Origin: Clostridia bacterium
Lineage (GTDB): Bacteria; Bacillota; Clostridia; Oscillospirales; CAG-382
DNA length: 64,000 bases
Direction: 5' to 3'
Assembly (NCBI GenBank): GCA_017537345.1
Contig: JAFYKY010000001.1
Span: 1 to 64,000 of the forward strand
The notes beneath the pieces are model-generated. The model was not told the DNA's origin. It saw only the letters and a list, made by a program, of their open reading frames with translations, and made no database searches. A program made the position numbers and the translations under genes. Below are positions 1-9,088 of the stretch, piece by piece (within the stretch, counting starts at the first letter, position 1; every line of letters begins with the position of its first letter).

Positions 1-44
1 ATAAAAATAAAAATAAAAAAACACCTTTATGGAGGAAAAACATC

Positions 45-287
45 ATGGCAGTAAAAATCAGACTCAGAAGAATGGGCGCAAAGAAGGCTCCCTTTTACAG
101 AGTAGTTGTAGCAGACTCCCGTTATCCCAGAAACGGCAGATTTATCGAGGAGATCGGTTACTATGATCCTATGAAGGAGCCCGCAGTTATCAGCATTGAT
201 GGCGAAAAGGCAAAGGATTGGATCGCAAAGGGTGCACAGCCTACCGATACCGTTAGAGCCCTTCTTAAGAAAACCGGCGTACAGTAA
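45..287 (+). CDS. rpsP: 30S ribosomal protein S16
   Basis: Small-subunit ribosomal protein that binds 16S rRNA during 30S assembly. The 80-residue product has the usual S16 length and the basic N-terminal strand that begins VKIRLRRMG, followed by the typical [10 protein letters not shown] segment. A strong GGAGG site lies about 8 nt before the ATG. It heads the familiar rpsP-khpA-rimM-trmD ribosome-maturation cluster. Its own promoter, and probably ffh, lie left of the window edge. Confidence 0.97.
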   Translation: MAVKIRLRRMGAKKAPFYRVVVADSRYPRNGRFIEEIGYYDPMKEPAVISIDGEKAKDWIAKGAQPTDTVRALLKKTGVQ

Positions 288-300
288 GAACAAAACATAG

Positions 301-332
301 CCTCTGAAAATCCTTAATCGGATTTTCAGGGG
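301..332 (+). other. Hairpin between rpsP and khpA
   Basis: Inverted repeat with 13-nt arms (301-313 and 320-332, one T-G wobble) in the 82-nt gap between rpsP and khpA. No U-tract follows it directly, so it is more likely an mRNA processing or stability hairpin, or a weak attenuator that lowers downstream expression relative to rpsP, than a full terminator. This role is inferred. Confidence 0.5.
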
Positions 333-369
333 TGAAATATGCCGATTTTTTTGAAAGGACGGTTATCTG

Positions 370-600
370 ATGAAGCAGACACTTATTGATATCGCATCTG
401 CTATCGTGGAAAATCCCGAGCAGGTAGCGGTTACCGAAAAAGTCAGCGGTGATACGGTCATTCTGGAACTTTCCGTTGCCAAGTCCGATATGGGTAAGGT
501 TATCGGCCGCGGCGGCAGAATCGCAAAGTGCATACGTGTGGTTATGCGTGCGGCTGCAGCCAAGGAAAACAAGCGCGTTATCGTAGATATTGTTGACTAA
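370..600 (+). CDS. khpA: KhpA, KH-domain RNA-binding protein
   Basis: Single type-II KH domain (76 residues), the usual KhpA length. The GRGG loop that contacts RNA is at residues 46-49 within GKVIGRGGRIAK. In Firmicutes KhpA pairs with KhpB (Jag) and affects cell division and RNA metabolism; that is family knowledge. It sits between rpsP and rimM in the conserved order, and its TAA overlaps the rimM ATG by one base. A GAAAGGA site precedes the start. Confidence 0.93.
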   Translation: MKQTLIDIASAIVENPEQVAVTEKVSGDTVILELSVAKSDMGKVIGRGGRIAKCIRVVMRAAAAKENKRVIVDIVD

Positions 601-1100
601 TGAAAAGATTTTTGGAAGCAGGCAGGCTTAATTCTCCCCGAGGCATAAAAGGGGAACTGAAATTTTCCTGCTGGTGTGACAGCCCCGATTATCTGGAGGG
701 AGTGGAATATCTCTATCTGGACCCAAAGGGCGAAAAAAAGCTTAAAATAGCTTTGTACCGTCCCAACATACCCTCTATCGTTTTTGAGGGATACGAGGAC
801 CGTACCTCCTGCGCGGTGCTTACCGGCAGGACGGTATATTTTGACCGTTACGATCCGGCTCTTCCCACGGACGTAATTTATAACGACGATCTTATCGATC
901 TCCCCGTGTTCGATGCGGACAGCGGCGAGCAGGTTGGAAAACTTGCCCGTATTGACGAAACGATCGGCGGATTTTTATATTATATCGTAGGGGAAGAAAA
1001 AGAATATCTTATGCCCGCGGTGGACAGATATATTGTCTCCGTCGATGTGGAAAAGGGCATACACGTCCGTTTGGACGAAGGACTCAGGATAGGAAGCTGA
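600..1100 (+). CDS. rimM: Ribosome maturation factor RimM
   Basis: Assists late 30S maturation around the 16S rRNA 3' major domain and S19. The N-terminal RimM barrel opens with the typical LNSPRGIKGELK pattern. The C-terminal PRC-barrel covers roughly residues 90-166 and contains the usual LMPAVDRYIVSVD-like segment. Length (166 residues) is normal. The ATG overlaps the khpA stop by one base, so the pair is probably translationally coupled. Confidence 0.94.
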   Translation: MKRFLEAGRLNSPRGIKGELKFSCWCDSPDYLEGVEYLYLDPKGEKKLKIALYRPNIPSIVFEGYEDRTSCAVLTGRTVYFDRYDPALPTDVIYNDDLIDLPVFDADSGEQVGKLARIDETIGGFLYYIVGEEKEYLMPAVDRYIVSVDVEKGIHVRLDEGLRIGS

Positions 1101-1105
1101 TATTT

Positions 1106-1810
1106 TTGCATTACGAAATACTTACCCTGTTCCCCGATATGCTGGATAATTATTTTAATACCAGCATTATCGGCAGAGCACGCGCAAAAGGATTATTTAC
1201 ACTTAATACAAACGATATCAGATCGTATACCAAAGATAAGCACCGCCGTGTGGACGATTCTCCCTACGGCGGCGGCTTTGGTCTTGTTATGGCGTGTCAG
1301 CCTATAGTGGATTGCATACGGGATGTTAAGAAGCGTCTTAACGGAAGCGTGCGTACCATATATTTCTCTCCTCAGGGCAGTCTGTTCAACCAGCAGAAAG
1401 CCAAGGAGCTTTTGCAGTATGATAACCTTATTTTACTTTGCGGTCATTACGAGGGTATTGACGAGCGCGTTATCGAGCTGGAAATAGACGAGGAGATATC
1501 TATAGGCGATTACGTTCTTACCGGAGGAGAGATAGCCGCAGAGATCGTGGTGGATGCTACCGCCAGACTTCTGGAAGGCGTGCTCAAGGATCCGGAATGT
1601 TATGAAAAAGAAAGCTTGTCGGATGGCTTGCTGGAATATCCCCAGTACACCCGCCCCAGAGTTTTTGAAGGGCTGGAGGTACCGGAGGTATTGGTAAACG
1701 GCAACCACGCGGAAATAAAAAAGTGGCAGGCAGAGCAATCTCTGCTCCGCACCCTTAAAAAACGTCCCGATCTTATAAAGACGGATACCGAGGAAAAGAA
1801 AAAATGTTAA
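1106..1810 (+). CDS. trmD: tRNA (guanine-N1-)-methyltransferase TrmD
   Basis: SPOUT-family enzyme that makes m1G37 in tRNAs from S-adenosylmethionine. Diagnostic motifs are DDSPYGGGFG at residues 50-59, LCGHYEGIDERV at 111-122 and SIGDYVLTGGE at 132-142, the last two forming the trefoil-knot AdoMet pocket. At 234 residues it is full length. The start appears to be TTG at 1106: no ATG or GTG lies between the rimM stop and the conserved EILTLFPDM strand. In many Firmicutes rplS (L19) follows trmD, but here a membrane protein does. Confidence 0.95.
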   Translation: MHYEILTLFPDMLDNYFNTSIIGRARAKGLFTLNTNDIRSYTKDKHRRVDDSPYGGGFGLVMACQPIVDCIRDVKKRLNGSVRTIYFSPQGSLFNQQKAKELLQYDNLILLCGHYEGIDERVIELEIDEEISIGDYVLTGGEIAAEIVVDATARLLEGVLKDPECYEKESLSDGLLEYPQYTRPRVFEGLEVPEVLVNGNHAEIKKWQAEQSLLRTLKKRPDLIKTDTEEKKKC

Positions 1811-3564
1811 AACGCGGCAAAATCGGCTCGTATATCTCACGGCTCACAGGTGGGAGCCGTATTTGGTCGCGCTTTTTTTTCGGCACCGGCGCAATACCTC
1901 AGGGAAGCAGTGAAGCTTTGCTGAAGGAAGAAGACCTGCTTGAAAGCAGCTTGCTGGGGTATTTGTATAAAAAATTCACCAAAGGCGCTTCCCGCGTGCG
2001 CAGCTTTTGCGCGTTGCACGCAGAAAAAAGCCGTGTGGTGTCCATAACGGCATCTCTTTGCAGAGCCTTGCTTGATACCTCCGTAGGCAGTTTCGGAGTG
2101 TTTTTGTTTTTTACAGGTCTGTATTCCGCCGCCGCGTTCTTCATAAAGATGTACGCGGGTAATGAATACGATCTGTTTTCCCTCATATATTCTGCGGTTA
2201 TTGCTTTTTCGGGGCTTTTGCTCCTGCCTTTGCGCCGCAGTATCGTCACTTGTATAAGCGACGGTATCCTTACCTCCTACGTGGCAAGGGAAATGCTTGC
2301 CGTAAGCCGTTTTGCGTTGGAGGAAAAACGCCCGCCCAAAAAACGTCTGGCGTGGGCGGTACTTTTCGGTACCCTTGCGGGTATACTGGGATTTTTCGTA
2401 TCCCCTTTGAAAATACTTTTGTTTTTGCTTTCGGTTGCCGCCTTTGCGGTTATAATATACTCTCCCGAAGGGGGATTGTATATTTCGCTGTTTCTTTTAC
2501 CCTTTGCCGATATCCGTCTGTCCGCCCTGGTGGCGCTTACGGCGGGAGTAAGCTATTTGTTCAAGCTTCTTATCGGCAAGCGTAATTTCTATTTCACCTC
2601 GGCAGACGTTTTTGCGTTGCTTTTTGCTCTTTCCGCCTTTATTGCGGGAACGCTTACACCCTTTGCAACCGAAAACACCGGTCTTACCGTGGTTACGGTA
2701 GCCGTTCTTTATATACTGTGCGCAAATCTTATGCGCAGCAGTGAACAGCTTTACCGCCTTATGAGCGTAATAAACAGCGGTGCTTTAATACTTGCCCTTT
2801 GCTGTATCTTTGCATTTTTGTTCGGGGGCAATCTTGGCGCTTTCGGCGATTATCTGTCGCAAAAGAGCGCACACGTTCTTCTTTTGCCCTTGCTTCTTCC
2901 CGCCGCCCTTTCCACCGCCTTTTCAAGAGGAGCGTTTTCCTCCGGCGCTATTGCCTGCGTGGCAATATACGTTGCGGCGGCGCTCACCTTCTCCGAATGG
3001 ATGTATCTTGCGGTGATCTGTACCACAGCGCTTTATTTTATGTTACTGTTCCGCAAGCGTATGGGAATTATATTCGGCGCGGTAATATCCTGCGCCGCAG
3101 TACTCGTTTTGTTCAGCACCGGAATAATAAAAAGCGGTACGGCCGCCAATGCTCCCGTTTATCCGTCCTCTGCCAAAACCGCGTTCAAATACCTGTTTTC
3201 GGGTGTGGGATTCGGGGATAAAGCCTTTACGTTCGCTTTCAAAAGCGCAGGTTACGGCTCGGCAGAGCAAGGCGATATGTATTCCGCGCTTGTTATAGGA
3301 GGCGGAATTCTTCTCCTTGCGCTGTTTGCGGCAGCGGTGGTAATGATACTGCGCCGCGGACTTATTACCGTTTCCGGCAAAACCTCGGGCAAATTAAAGC
3401 ATTCCGCCGCGGCGGCGGTTGCAACCCTTTGCGCACTTTTACTCTGCGGTATTTTCGGCAGAATATGGAATATGTGGGAAAACACACTTTTGTTTTCGGC
3501 GGTCTGCGGCTGTATATGCGGATTGCCCAGAATTTATGACAGAGAGGCAGGCGATGAAATATGA
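1804..3564 (+). CDS. Polytopic membrane protein, O-antigen ligase (Wzy_C)-like
   Basis: A 586-residue integral membrane protein with roughly a dozen hydrophobic segments and a larger loop near residues 420-470, resembling the O-antigen ligase/polymerase superfamily that joins lipid-linked glycans. The first 80 residues are soluble and contain an SRVRSFCALHAEKSR-like basic stretch. Its ATG overlaps the trmD end by 7 nt, and its last 4 nt overlap the following DUF4330 gene, so it begins a three-gene envelope module. The assignment comes from topology and a residual resemblance. No catalytic residue was confirmed. Confidence 0.55.
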   Translation: MLKRGKIGSYISRLTGGSRIWSRFFFGTGAIPQGSSEALLKEEDLLESSLLGYLYKKFTKGASRVRSFCALHAEKSRVVSITASLCRALLDTSVGSFGVFLFFTGLYSAAAFFIKMYAGNEYDLFSLIYSAVIAFSGLLLLPLRRSIVTCISDGILTSYVAREMLAVSRFALEEKRPPKKRLAWAVLFGTLAGILGFFVSPLKILLFLLSVAAFAVIIYSPEGGLYISLFLLPFADIRLSALVALTAGVSYLFKLLIGKRNFYFTSADVFALLFALSAFIAGTLTPFATENTGLTVVTVAVLYILCANLMRSSEQLYRLMSVINSGALILALCCIFAFLFGGNLGAFGDYLSQKSAHVLLLPLLLPAALSTAFSRGAFSSGAIACVAIYVAAALTFSEWMYLAVICTTALYFMLLFRKRMGIIFGAVISCAAVLVLFSTGIIKSGTAANAPVYPSSAKTAFKYLFSGVGFGDKAFTFAFKSAGYGSAEQGDMYSALVIGGGILLLALFAAAVVMILRRGLITVSGKTSGKLKHSAAAAVATLCALLLCGIFGRIWNMWENTLLFSAVCGCICGLPRIYDREAGDEI

Positions 3565-4052
3565 AATGGAATAAAAAATCCTTTAACGCACTGGACGCTT
3601 TGATAATAATCGCATTCGTTGCAATATTTGTATTTTTAGGTGTAAAGACCCTTTCCGAAGCAGGCTGGAGAACAGAAAAAATTCAGGCAACCGTGGTTGC
3701 GGATTGCGTTCCCAACGATATTATCGCCGAAATCAACGAAGGCGATATGCTTTATACATCGGACGGAACTTTTATAGGCGTGGTCAAAAAATCCAACACC
3801 GCCAAGGCTACTCAGGTATATGCCGATACCCGCGTGGACAGCGGCAACCGTTGGCCCTTGGTTACGGTGGAAGTGCCTGATCACAGCCGTATCGTCATTA
3901 CAGTGGAAATAGACGCCGAAACCGATTCCCGCGGATATTCCGTAAACGGCGTTAACGTAAAGGTAAACGGAGATATAGAGTTTTATATAAACGGGTTTTC
4001 CGCAGAAGGATATTTTTCCGGTGTTACGGAGGTAAAGTCTGATGAGGAATAA
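3561..4052 (+). CDS. DUF4330-family membrane-anchored protein (first of pair)
   Basis: 163 residues. A short charged N-terminus containing FNALDALIIIAF is followed by one transmembrane helix (about residues 12-30). A beta-rich extracytoplasmic domain follows. This N-terminal layout is that of DUF4330 proteins, whose function is unknown. It shares a 4-nt overlap with the O-antigen-ligase-like gene and an 11-nt overlap with a second DUF4330 gene, so the three are probably co-translated and may work together at the envelope. Confidence 0.7.
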   Translation: MKWNKKSFNALDALIIIAFVAIFVFLGVKTLSEAGWRTEKIQATVVADCVPNDIIAEINEGDMLYTSDGTFIGVVKKSNTAKATQVYADTRVDSGNRWPLVTVEVPDHSRIVITVEIDAETDSRGYSVNGVNVKVNGDIEFYINGFSAEGYFSGVTEVKSDEE

Positions 4053-4554
4053 GCTTAAAAAATTCAACGTGTTGGATATAGTCATAGTAGTGCTTATCGT
4101 TGCCATAATCGCAGGCGCGTTCTTCCGTACGGATATTATACATCTTGTTTCGGGAGAAGAAACGGTAACAATGGAGATCGCTTTTGAAAGCGAGCCTATG
4201 TCCACCCTTTTTTACAGTTATTTTATTACGGGCGATAACGTTTATATCGCGGGGACGGATACCTATCTCGGCAAGGTGGACAAGCTTTCAAAGGTTCTGG
4301 CGCCGGTTATGGTGCAGATGGAGGACGGAAGCTTTGAATCCGACGTAGAGCTTGAAAAAAGCGTGGTTTCCGGAGTTCTTACGGTGCAGGGCTATTACCG
4401 CGACGGAGTGTTCTGCCTTGAAAACGGCAAAACTATTTCCGCAGGTGACGTTATTTCCGCAGAAGGAACCCTTATCGCCTTCGATCTTACCGTAAAATCC
4501 GTTACTCAAGCGGAAACTTCTTCCAAAACGGAAGGAAACAATATTTCCGAATAA
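4042..4554 (+). CDS. DUF4330-family membrane-anchored protein (second of pair)
   Basis: 170 residues. The N-terminal FNVLDIVIVVLIVAII helix matches the corresponding part of the preceding protein (FNALDALIIIAFVAIF), and both then have a threonine/valine-rich beta domain with a GDNVY..GTDTYLGKV segment. The two look like diverged tandem paralogues. Function is unknown. The C-terminus ends in a Ser/Thr/Glu-rich tail. Last gene of the trmD-linked run; a strong promoter for HPr follows. Confidence 0.7.
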   Translation: MRNKLKKFNVLDIVIVVLIVAIIAGAFFRTDIIHLVSGEETVTMEIAFESEPMSTLFYSYFITGDNVYIAGTDTYLGKVDKLSKVLAPVMVQMEDGSFESDVELEKSVVSGVLTVQGYYRDGVFCLENGKTISAGDVISAEGTLIAFDLTVKSVTQAETSSKTEGNNISE

Positions 4555-4572
4555 ATCGGAATAAAATAATGC

Positions 4573-4601
4573 TTGACAATCAAGTGGTTTTCAATTATAA
4601 T
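4573..4601 (+). promoter_or_regulatory. Consensus sigma-A promoter of the HPr gene
   Basis: TTGACA at 4573-4578 and TATAAT at 4596-4601 with exactly 17 bp between, a perfect housekeeping promoter 37 nt before the HPr start codon. It implies high constitutive transcription. Confidence 0.9.
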
Positions 4602-4637
4602 ATGTTATTATATTAGTTTATTACGGAGGAATATAAA

Positions 4638-4901
4638 ATGCTTTCAAAGGAGATAACATTGGTTAACAGTGTGGGCTTGCACGCGCGCCCTGCTACTTTC
4701 TTTATACAGAAAGCTAACTCATACAGATGCTCCGTGTGGATAGAAAATAACTCACGCCGCGCAAATGCAAAGAGCTTGCTGGGTGTTCTTTCCCTTGGCG
4801 TACGTCAGGGTGATTCCGTTACACTTATCGCAGACGGAATAGATGAAAACGAGGCGATCGAAGGACTTTGCTCTTTGATACTCAGCGGCTTTGCCGATTA
4901 A
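4638..4901 (+). CDS. ptsH: HPr-family phosphocarrier protein
   Basis: 87 residues with the phosphorylatable His15 inside GLHARPA and a regulatory Ser46 in AKSLLGVLSLG, both at canonical positions. HPr relays phosphate from enzyme I to PTS permeases, and its Ser46-phosphorylated form is the CcpA co-repressor in Firmicutes. Because His15 is present it is HPr rather than Crh. It is monocistronic, with its own consensus promoter and a rho-independent terminator; ptsI is not adjacent. GGAGG precedes the ATG. Confidence 0.9.
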   Translation: MLSKEITLVNSVGLHARPATFFIQKANSYRCSVWIENNSRRANAKSLLGVLSLGVRQGDSVTLIADGIDENEAIEGLCSLILSGFAD

Positions 4902-4935
4902 GCTTTAAGCAAATATCGTCATCTCAACTTTCAGG

Positions 4936-4968
4936 GGGAGGGGCTTGCCCCTCCCGTTTGTTTTTTTT
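4936..4968 (+). terminator. Rho-independent terminator after HPr
   Basis: Perfect 8-bp G/C stem (4936-4943 and 4948-4955) with a CTTG loop, followed by GTTTG and a run of eight T. Confidence 0.92.
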
Positions 4969-4988
4969 AGTTAAAAAGGACGCCTTTT

Positions 4989-6788
4989 ATGACCAAAGAG
5001 CAATTACTTGAAAAAGCGCGCCTGCTTCCCCCAACCCCCGGCGTGTATATAATGCATTCCCAATCCGGCAAGGTTATCTACGTGGGCAAATCCAAGGCGC
5101 TTTGCAACCGCGTAAGCTCATATTTTGCCCAGACTCATACGGGTAAAACCGCCCGTATGGTGGCATCAGTCCACGATTTTGAGGTTTACCATACCGATAC
5201 GGAATTAGAGGCGTTGCTGCTTGAAAACTCATTTATAAAGCAGTATATGCCCAGATACAATATAAAGCTTAAGGATTCTTCGGGATATCCTTATCTTAAA
5301 ATAACCGACGAAGAGTACCCCCGTCTTGTTACCGTGTATAAACGGGAGGACGATAAAGCCCGTTATTTCGGCCCCTTTTCATCTTACATCGTTGCCAGAA
5401 ATATTGCCGAAACGGCACGTCGCACCTTTGGTATTCCCACCTGCAACCGTGTTTTTCCAAAGGATATCGGCAAACAGCGGCCCTGCCTCAACGCACAGAT
5501 AGGGCTTTGCGTAGCTCCCTGCTCGGGGAATATAAGCTCTTCGGAATACAAAGAAATATTTTCAGAACTTTCCCGTTTTCTAAACGGCGAATATACTTTT
5601 TTAATAAAATCACTCACAGAAAAAATGAATGCGGCGGCAGAGGATATGTACTACGAGCGTGCCGCCAAATACCGTGACCGCATTAACGCCATCAAGCGTC
5701 TGGGCGATAAACAACATATTGTGGGAGCGCCGGATTTCGAAGGAGATTTTATTGGCGTATACCGTGATGATCTCGGCTCTGCCGTTAATCTTTTCTTCGT
5801 GCGTCACGGCGCTATCGCAGACAGAGAGTGCCTTTACTTCGGTGCGGACGAAATTTTGGATTCTTCTGCCGTTATCTCTCTGCTTCAGCGGCTGTATACC
5901 CTCCGAGGATATATTCCCGGAGATATTTACACCACCTTTGAGCTTGAAGAAACGGATATAAGTCTGTTTGAGCAGTGGGCAAAGGATTTTTCCTCCCTTA
6001 AGGTTTCTTTAAAAATCGCCCGCAGAGGTGATAAAAAGACTCTTGCGGAGATGGCGCAGACCAACGCAAAGGAATTACTTTTGCACAAGCGCAAAGCAGA
6101 GGAAAAGGACGTGGCGGTGCTTACCAATCTTGCATCCTTCCTTATGCTTGAAACCGTGCCCGAGCGTATAGAGGCTTTCGATATTTCCAATTCGGGGGAA
6201 GAATATACCACCGCAGGTATGACCGTGCTTATAAACGGTCGGTTTGTGAAAAAGCATTACCGCACCTTTAATATAAAAGAATTCGCGCAAAATGATTACG
6301 GCGCAACGGAAGAAGCGCTTTTGCGCAGATTTTCCCACAGCGAATGGGATGCGCCCGACCTTTTACTTATGGACGGCGGCGTACAGCACGTGGCTGTTGC
6401 AAAAAAGGTGCTTAAAGAAAAAGGGCTTTCCCACATACCCGTGTTCGGTATGATAAAGGACGAGCACCACAAGACCCGTTCACTTACCGACGGGGAAAAC
6501 GAAATAGGTCTTACCACAAGGCAGGATCTTTTTGTGTTCATTTACCGTATACAAGAGGAAGTTCACAGATTTTCTCTTGACAGAATGGATAAAAAACGCC
6601 GTAAATCCGTAAGCTCCAGCTCACTCACCGCCATAAAGGGTGTGGGGGAAAAGACCGCTGCCGCAATTTTAGGGCATTTCGGCTCGTTTAAAGCCGTAAA
6701 GCAGGCGACAAAGGAAGAGCTGTTAAAGGTTAAAGGCTTAAGCGAAAAAACCGCAGACAGTATTATAAGCTATTTTGAAGGAGAATAA
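4989..6788 (+). CDS. uvrC: Excinuclease ABC subunit C
   Basis: Dual-incision nuclease of nucleotide excision repair. The N-terminal GIY-YIG domain starts at GVYIMHSQSGKVIYVGKS (about residues 18-35), a UVR (UvrB-binding) segment lies near residues 205-240, the RNase H-like 5' nuclease domain is in the second half, and tandem helix-hairpin-helix motifs are at the C-terminus (SLTAIKGVGEKTAAAIL and VKGLSEKTADSII). At 599 residues it is full length. It heads a run with rsmD (2-nt gap) and coaD. Confidence 0.96.
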   Translation: MTKEQLLEKARLLPPTPGVYIMHSQSGKVIYVGKSKALCNRVSSYFAQTHTGKTARMVASVHDFEVYHTDTELEALLLENSFIKQYMPRYNIKLKDSSGYPYLKITDEEYPRLVTVYKREDDKARYFGPFSSYIVARNIAETARRTFGIPTCNRVFPKDIGKQRPCLNAQIGLCVAPCSGNISSSEYKEIFSELSRFLNGEYTFLIKSLTEKMNAAAEDMYYERAAKYRDRINAIKRLGDKQHIVGAPDFEGDFIGVYRDDLGSAVNLFFVRHGAIADRECLYFGADEILDSSAVISLLQRLYTLRGYIPGDIYTTFELEETDISLFEQWAKDFSSLKVSLKIARRGDKKTLAEMAQTNAKELLLHKRKAEEKDVAVLTNLASFLMLETVPERIEAFDISNSGEEYTTAGMTVLINGRFVKKHYRTFNIKEFAQNDYGATEEALLRRFSHSEWDAPDLLLMDGGVQHVAVAKKVLKEKGLSHIPVFGMIKDEHHKTRSLTDGENEIGLTTRQDLFVFIYRIQEEVHRFSLDRMDKKRRKSVSSSSLTAIKGVGEKTAAAILGHFGSFKAVKQATKEELLKVKGLSEKTADSIISYFEGE

Positions 6789-6790
6789 AA

Positions 6791-7333
6791 ATGAGAATTA
6801 TAACCGGAAAAGCCAGAGGCGCCCGTCTTACAACTCTCCCCGGTGAGGCAACACGTCCCACCTCGGAAAAGGTAAAAGAGGCAATTTTTTCCGCAATTCA
6901 GTTTGATATAGGCGACAGAACCGTGCTGGATCTTTTCGGCGGAAGCGGTCAGATGGCACTGGAGGCACTTTCAAGAGGGGCGCAGAGCGCAGTTATCGTG
7001 GATAATTCCCGCGCCGCAACAGAGGTTATCCGCAACAACGCCGCAAAAACAAAACTGCTTCCCGATTGCCGCATCGTTACCGCAGACTGGAAGGATTATC
7101 TGCGTATGGCAGAAAACAAGCAAAAGTTTTCTCTTGTTTTTCTCGACCCTCCTTATAAGGACGGTTTTATAGACGAAGTTTTAAAGCGTATGTTCCAGAC
7201 AGATATTCTGGAAGATGATTGCATCATTATTGCCGAATCCGCTTTTGACGGCGTTCCCGTACCTCCGGACGGATGGGAATGCAAAGGCTACCGCTACGGC
7301 TCTACTGCCGTTACGGTAATGAGAAGAAATTAA
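6791..7333 (+). CDS. rsmD: 16S rRNA (guanine(966)-N2)-methyltransferase RsmD
   Basis: AdoMet-dependent Rossmann methyltransferase (180 residues). The AdoMet loop is LDLFGGSGQMALEALSRGA (46-64) and the N-methylation motif DPPY is at 119-122. The N-terminal RIITGKARG and TRPTSEKVKEAIF segments are typical of RsmD. It lies 2 nt after uvrC and 1 nt before coaD; rsmD-coaD adjacency is widely conserved. Confidence 0.95.
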   Translation: MRIITGKARGARLTTLPGEATRPTSEKVKEAIFSAIQFDIGDRTVLDLFGGSGQMALEALSRGAQSAVIVDNSRAATEVIRNNAAKTKLLPDCRIVTADWKDYLRMAENKQKFSLVFLDPPYKDGFIDEVLKRMFQTDILEDDCIIIAESAFDGVPVPPDGWECKGYRYGSTAVTVMRRN

Positions 7334-7334
7334 A

Positions 7335-7811
7335 ATGGCAAAGGCGATCTTGCCGGGAAGCTATGACCCCGTAACAAAAGGGCATCTGGATATTATACTC
7401 CGTGCAAAACAGCTTTACGGGGACGTAACGGTGGGAATACTTTTTAACCCCGAAAAAGAGTATCTTTTTACCCCCGAACAAAAGAAAGACCTTTTGGAAA
7501 AATCCCTTGAGGGCACGGATATTCCCGTTATAATATGGGAAGGAATGCTATTTGATCTTTGTAATGAACATGGGTACACCCACATTGTTAAAGGTGTGCG
7601 CAGAGGCGATATGGAGTACGAAACCGAAATGGCGGAGTACAATTCCGCCCGTTGCCGCGCTGTAACTGTAATGATGCCCGCAAAGGAAGAGCTTGAATAT
7701 ATAAGCTCCACGCTGGTAAGAGAAAATCTTGGGGCGGGAAAGGAAATAAAAAGTCTTTGTCCCGCTTGGGAACTAACGGAGAGATTTTATGCTGAAAATA
7801 CAAAAATGTAA
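7335..7811 (+). CDS. coaD: Phosphopantetheine adenylyltransferase
   Basis: Penultimate step of coenzyme A synthesis: ATP plus 4'-phosphopantetheine gives dephospho-CoA. The nucleotidyltransferase T-x-G-H motif is TKGH (14-17) after GSYDPV, and ISSTLVR (near 123) is the second ATP-binding signature. The 158-residue length is normal. It overlaps the following enolase-superfamily gene by 23 nt, so expression is probably linked. Confidence 0.96.
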   Translation: MAKAILPGSYDPVTKGHLDIILRAKQLYGDVTVGILFNPEKEYLFTPEQKKDLLEKSLEGTDIPVIIWEGMLFDLCNEHGYTHIVKGVRRGDMEYETEMAEYNSARCRAVTVMMPAKEELEYISSTLVRENLGAGKEIKSLCPAWELTERFYAENTKM

Positions 7812-9084
7812 AGTTACCCACGTAAAAGAAGCCTTGATCTCCCCCTTTGGATTTAAAGGAGGATATCTTACACAGCTTTGGCAAAGCGTGGTAAAGGTTG
7901 AATGTGACGGTTATTTTGCCGCTTCTCCCTGCACACAAAGCGTCCTTTGGTCGGACCCAAAGGTGTTTAGCGCTTTCCCCGGTGAAAAAGGGGACGAAAT
8001 TATGCTTTCCGTCACCAAAAAAGCTTGTGAAATGCTTGAGGGAATGTCATTTAACACTCCCGATGAGCTTATTCCCGCGCTTTTGCCCGCACTTAAAAAG
8101 CACGCATTTACCCTTACGGGATTTGAGGTGGCAGAAACCTTTATTTTAAATTCCCTCGTGGGTGTGGATATTGCCTTGTGGTCGGTATGGTGCCAAAAGC
8201 ACGGAGTAACGCGGTTTGAGGATATGGTGCCCGAAAAGGCAAAAACCGCTATGAACGCCTGCCACCAAAGTCTTGCCCGCATACCGCTGGTTTCCTATGG
8301 CGTATCTGCGGATGAGATAAAGCGGCTGGGAGAAACCGGCACTGCTCTTATGAAGATAAAAATAGGCGCCCCTTCCGGAAAAGAACCGGGCAGCGAAGAA
8401 GATATGCAGATAATGGTGGAAAAAGATATAGACCGTATATCCGCCATACATAATCTCGTTAAGGATATTTCCACCCCTCTTACCAAAAACGGAAAGATAA
8501 TGTATTATCTGGATGCAAACGGAAGATACGATACCCTTACCCGTCTTGAAAGCCTGCTTGAGGGGATAGAAAAAATGGGCGCATCCGATCGTATCGCTCT
8601 TATCGAAGAGCCTTTTTCCGCAGAAAAAGAATATTACGTGGGGGATTATAATTACGTTTTCAACGCAGACGAATCCGCCCATTCGGTAGAGGACGTTAAA
8701 AAGCGCATTGAAATGGGATATAAAGCAGTGGCGTTAAAGCCTATCGCAAAAACCGTGTCCGTATCCTTTGATATGATAACCGCCGCCCGTGAAAAGGGTT
8801 GCGGCGTACTTTGTGCAGACCTTACGGTAAACCCCTTCCTTGCAGAATGGAACAAACAGTTTGCTTCTCTTTCTCCCGCTTTGGACGTTATGAACGTTGG
8901 CTGTATCGAAATAAACGGAGATGCAAACTACACCCGCTGGAATGAAATGAAATCTCTTTTGCCCGCAGGCTACTCTGTTTCCGAGGAAAACAAGGGCGCA
9001 TTCCAATTGAATTCACAATTCTTTGGCGGTCTTTCTCTCCTTACGGGAGAAAACGGCTATTATAAATATTTCGGAAAGGAATAA
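7789..9084 (+). CDS. Enolase-superfamily (mandelate racemase/MLE-like) enzyme
   Basis: 431 residues with enolase-superfamily landmarks in order: a K-x-K pair in LMKIKIGAP, metal ligands in YYLDANG, IEEPF and NADES, and a late lysine in ALKPIAKT, the pattern of the muconate-lactonizing/Ala-Glu epimerase-like subgroup. The substrate is unknown; sugar-acid dehydration or epimerization is plausible given the 2-hydroxyacid dehydrogenase that follows. The start is supported by GGAG about 8 nt upstream even though it lies inside the coaD end. Confidence 0.8.
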   Translation: MLKIQKCKVTHVKEALISPFGFKGGYLTQLWQSVVKVECDGYFAASPCTQSVLWSDPKVFSAFPGEKGDEIMLSVTKKACEMLEGMSFNTPDELIPALLPALKKHAFTLTGFEVAETFILNSLVGVDIALWSVWCQKHGVTRFEDMVPEKAKTAMNACHQSLARIPLVSYGVSADEIKRLGETGTALMKIKIGAPSGKEPGSEEDMQIMVEKDIDRISAIHNLVKDISTPLTKNGKIMYYLDANGRYDTLTRLESLLEGIEKMGASDRIALIEEPFSAEKEYYVGDYNYVFNADESAHSVEDVKKRIEMGYKAVALKPIAKTVSVSFDMITAAREKGCGVLCADLTVNPFLAEWNKQFASLSPALDVMNVGCIEINGDANYTRWNEMKSLLPAGYSVSEENKGAFQLNSQFFGGLSLLTGENGYYKYFGKE

Positions 9085-9088
9085 AAAT

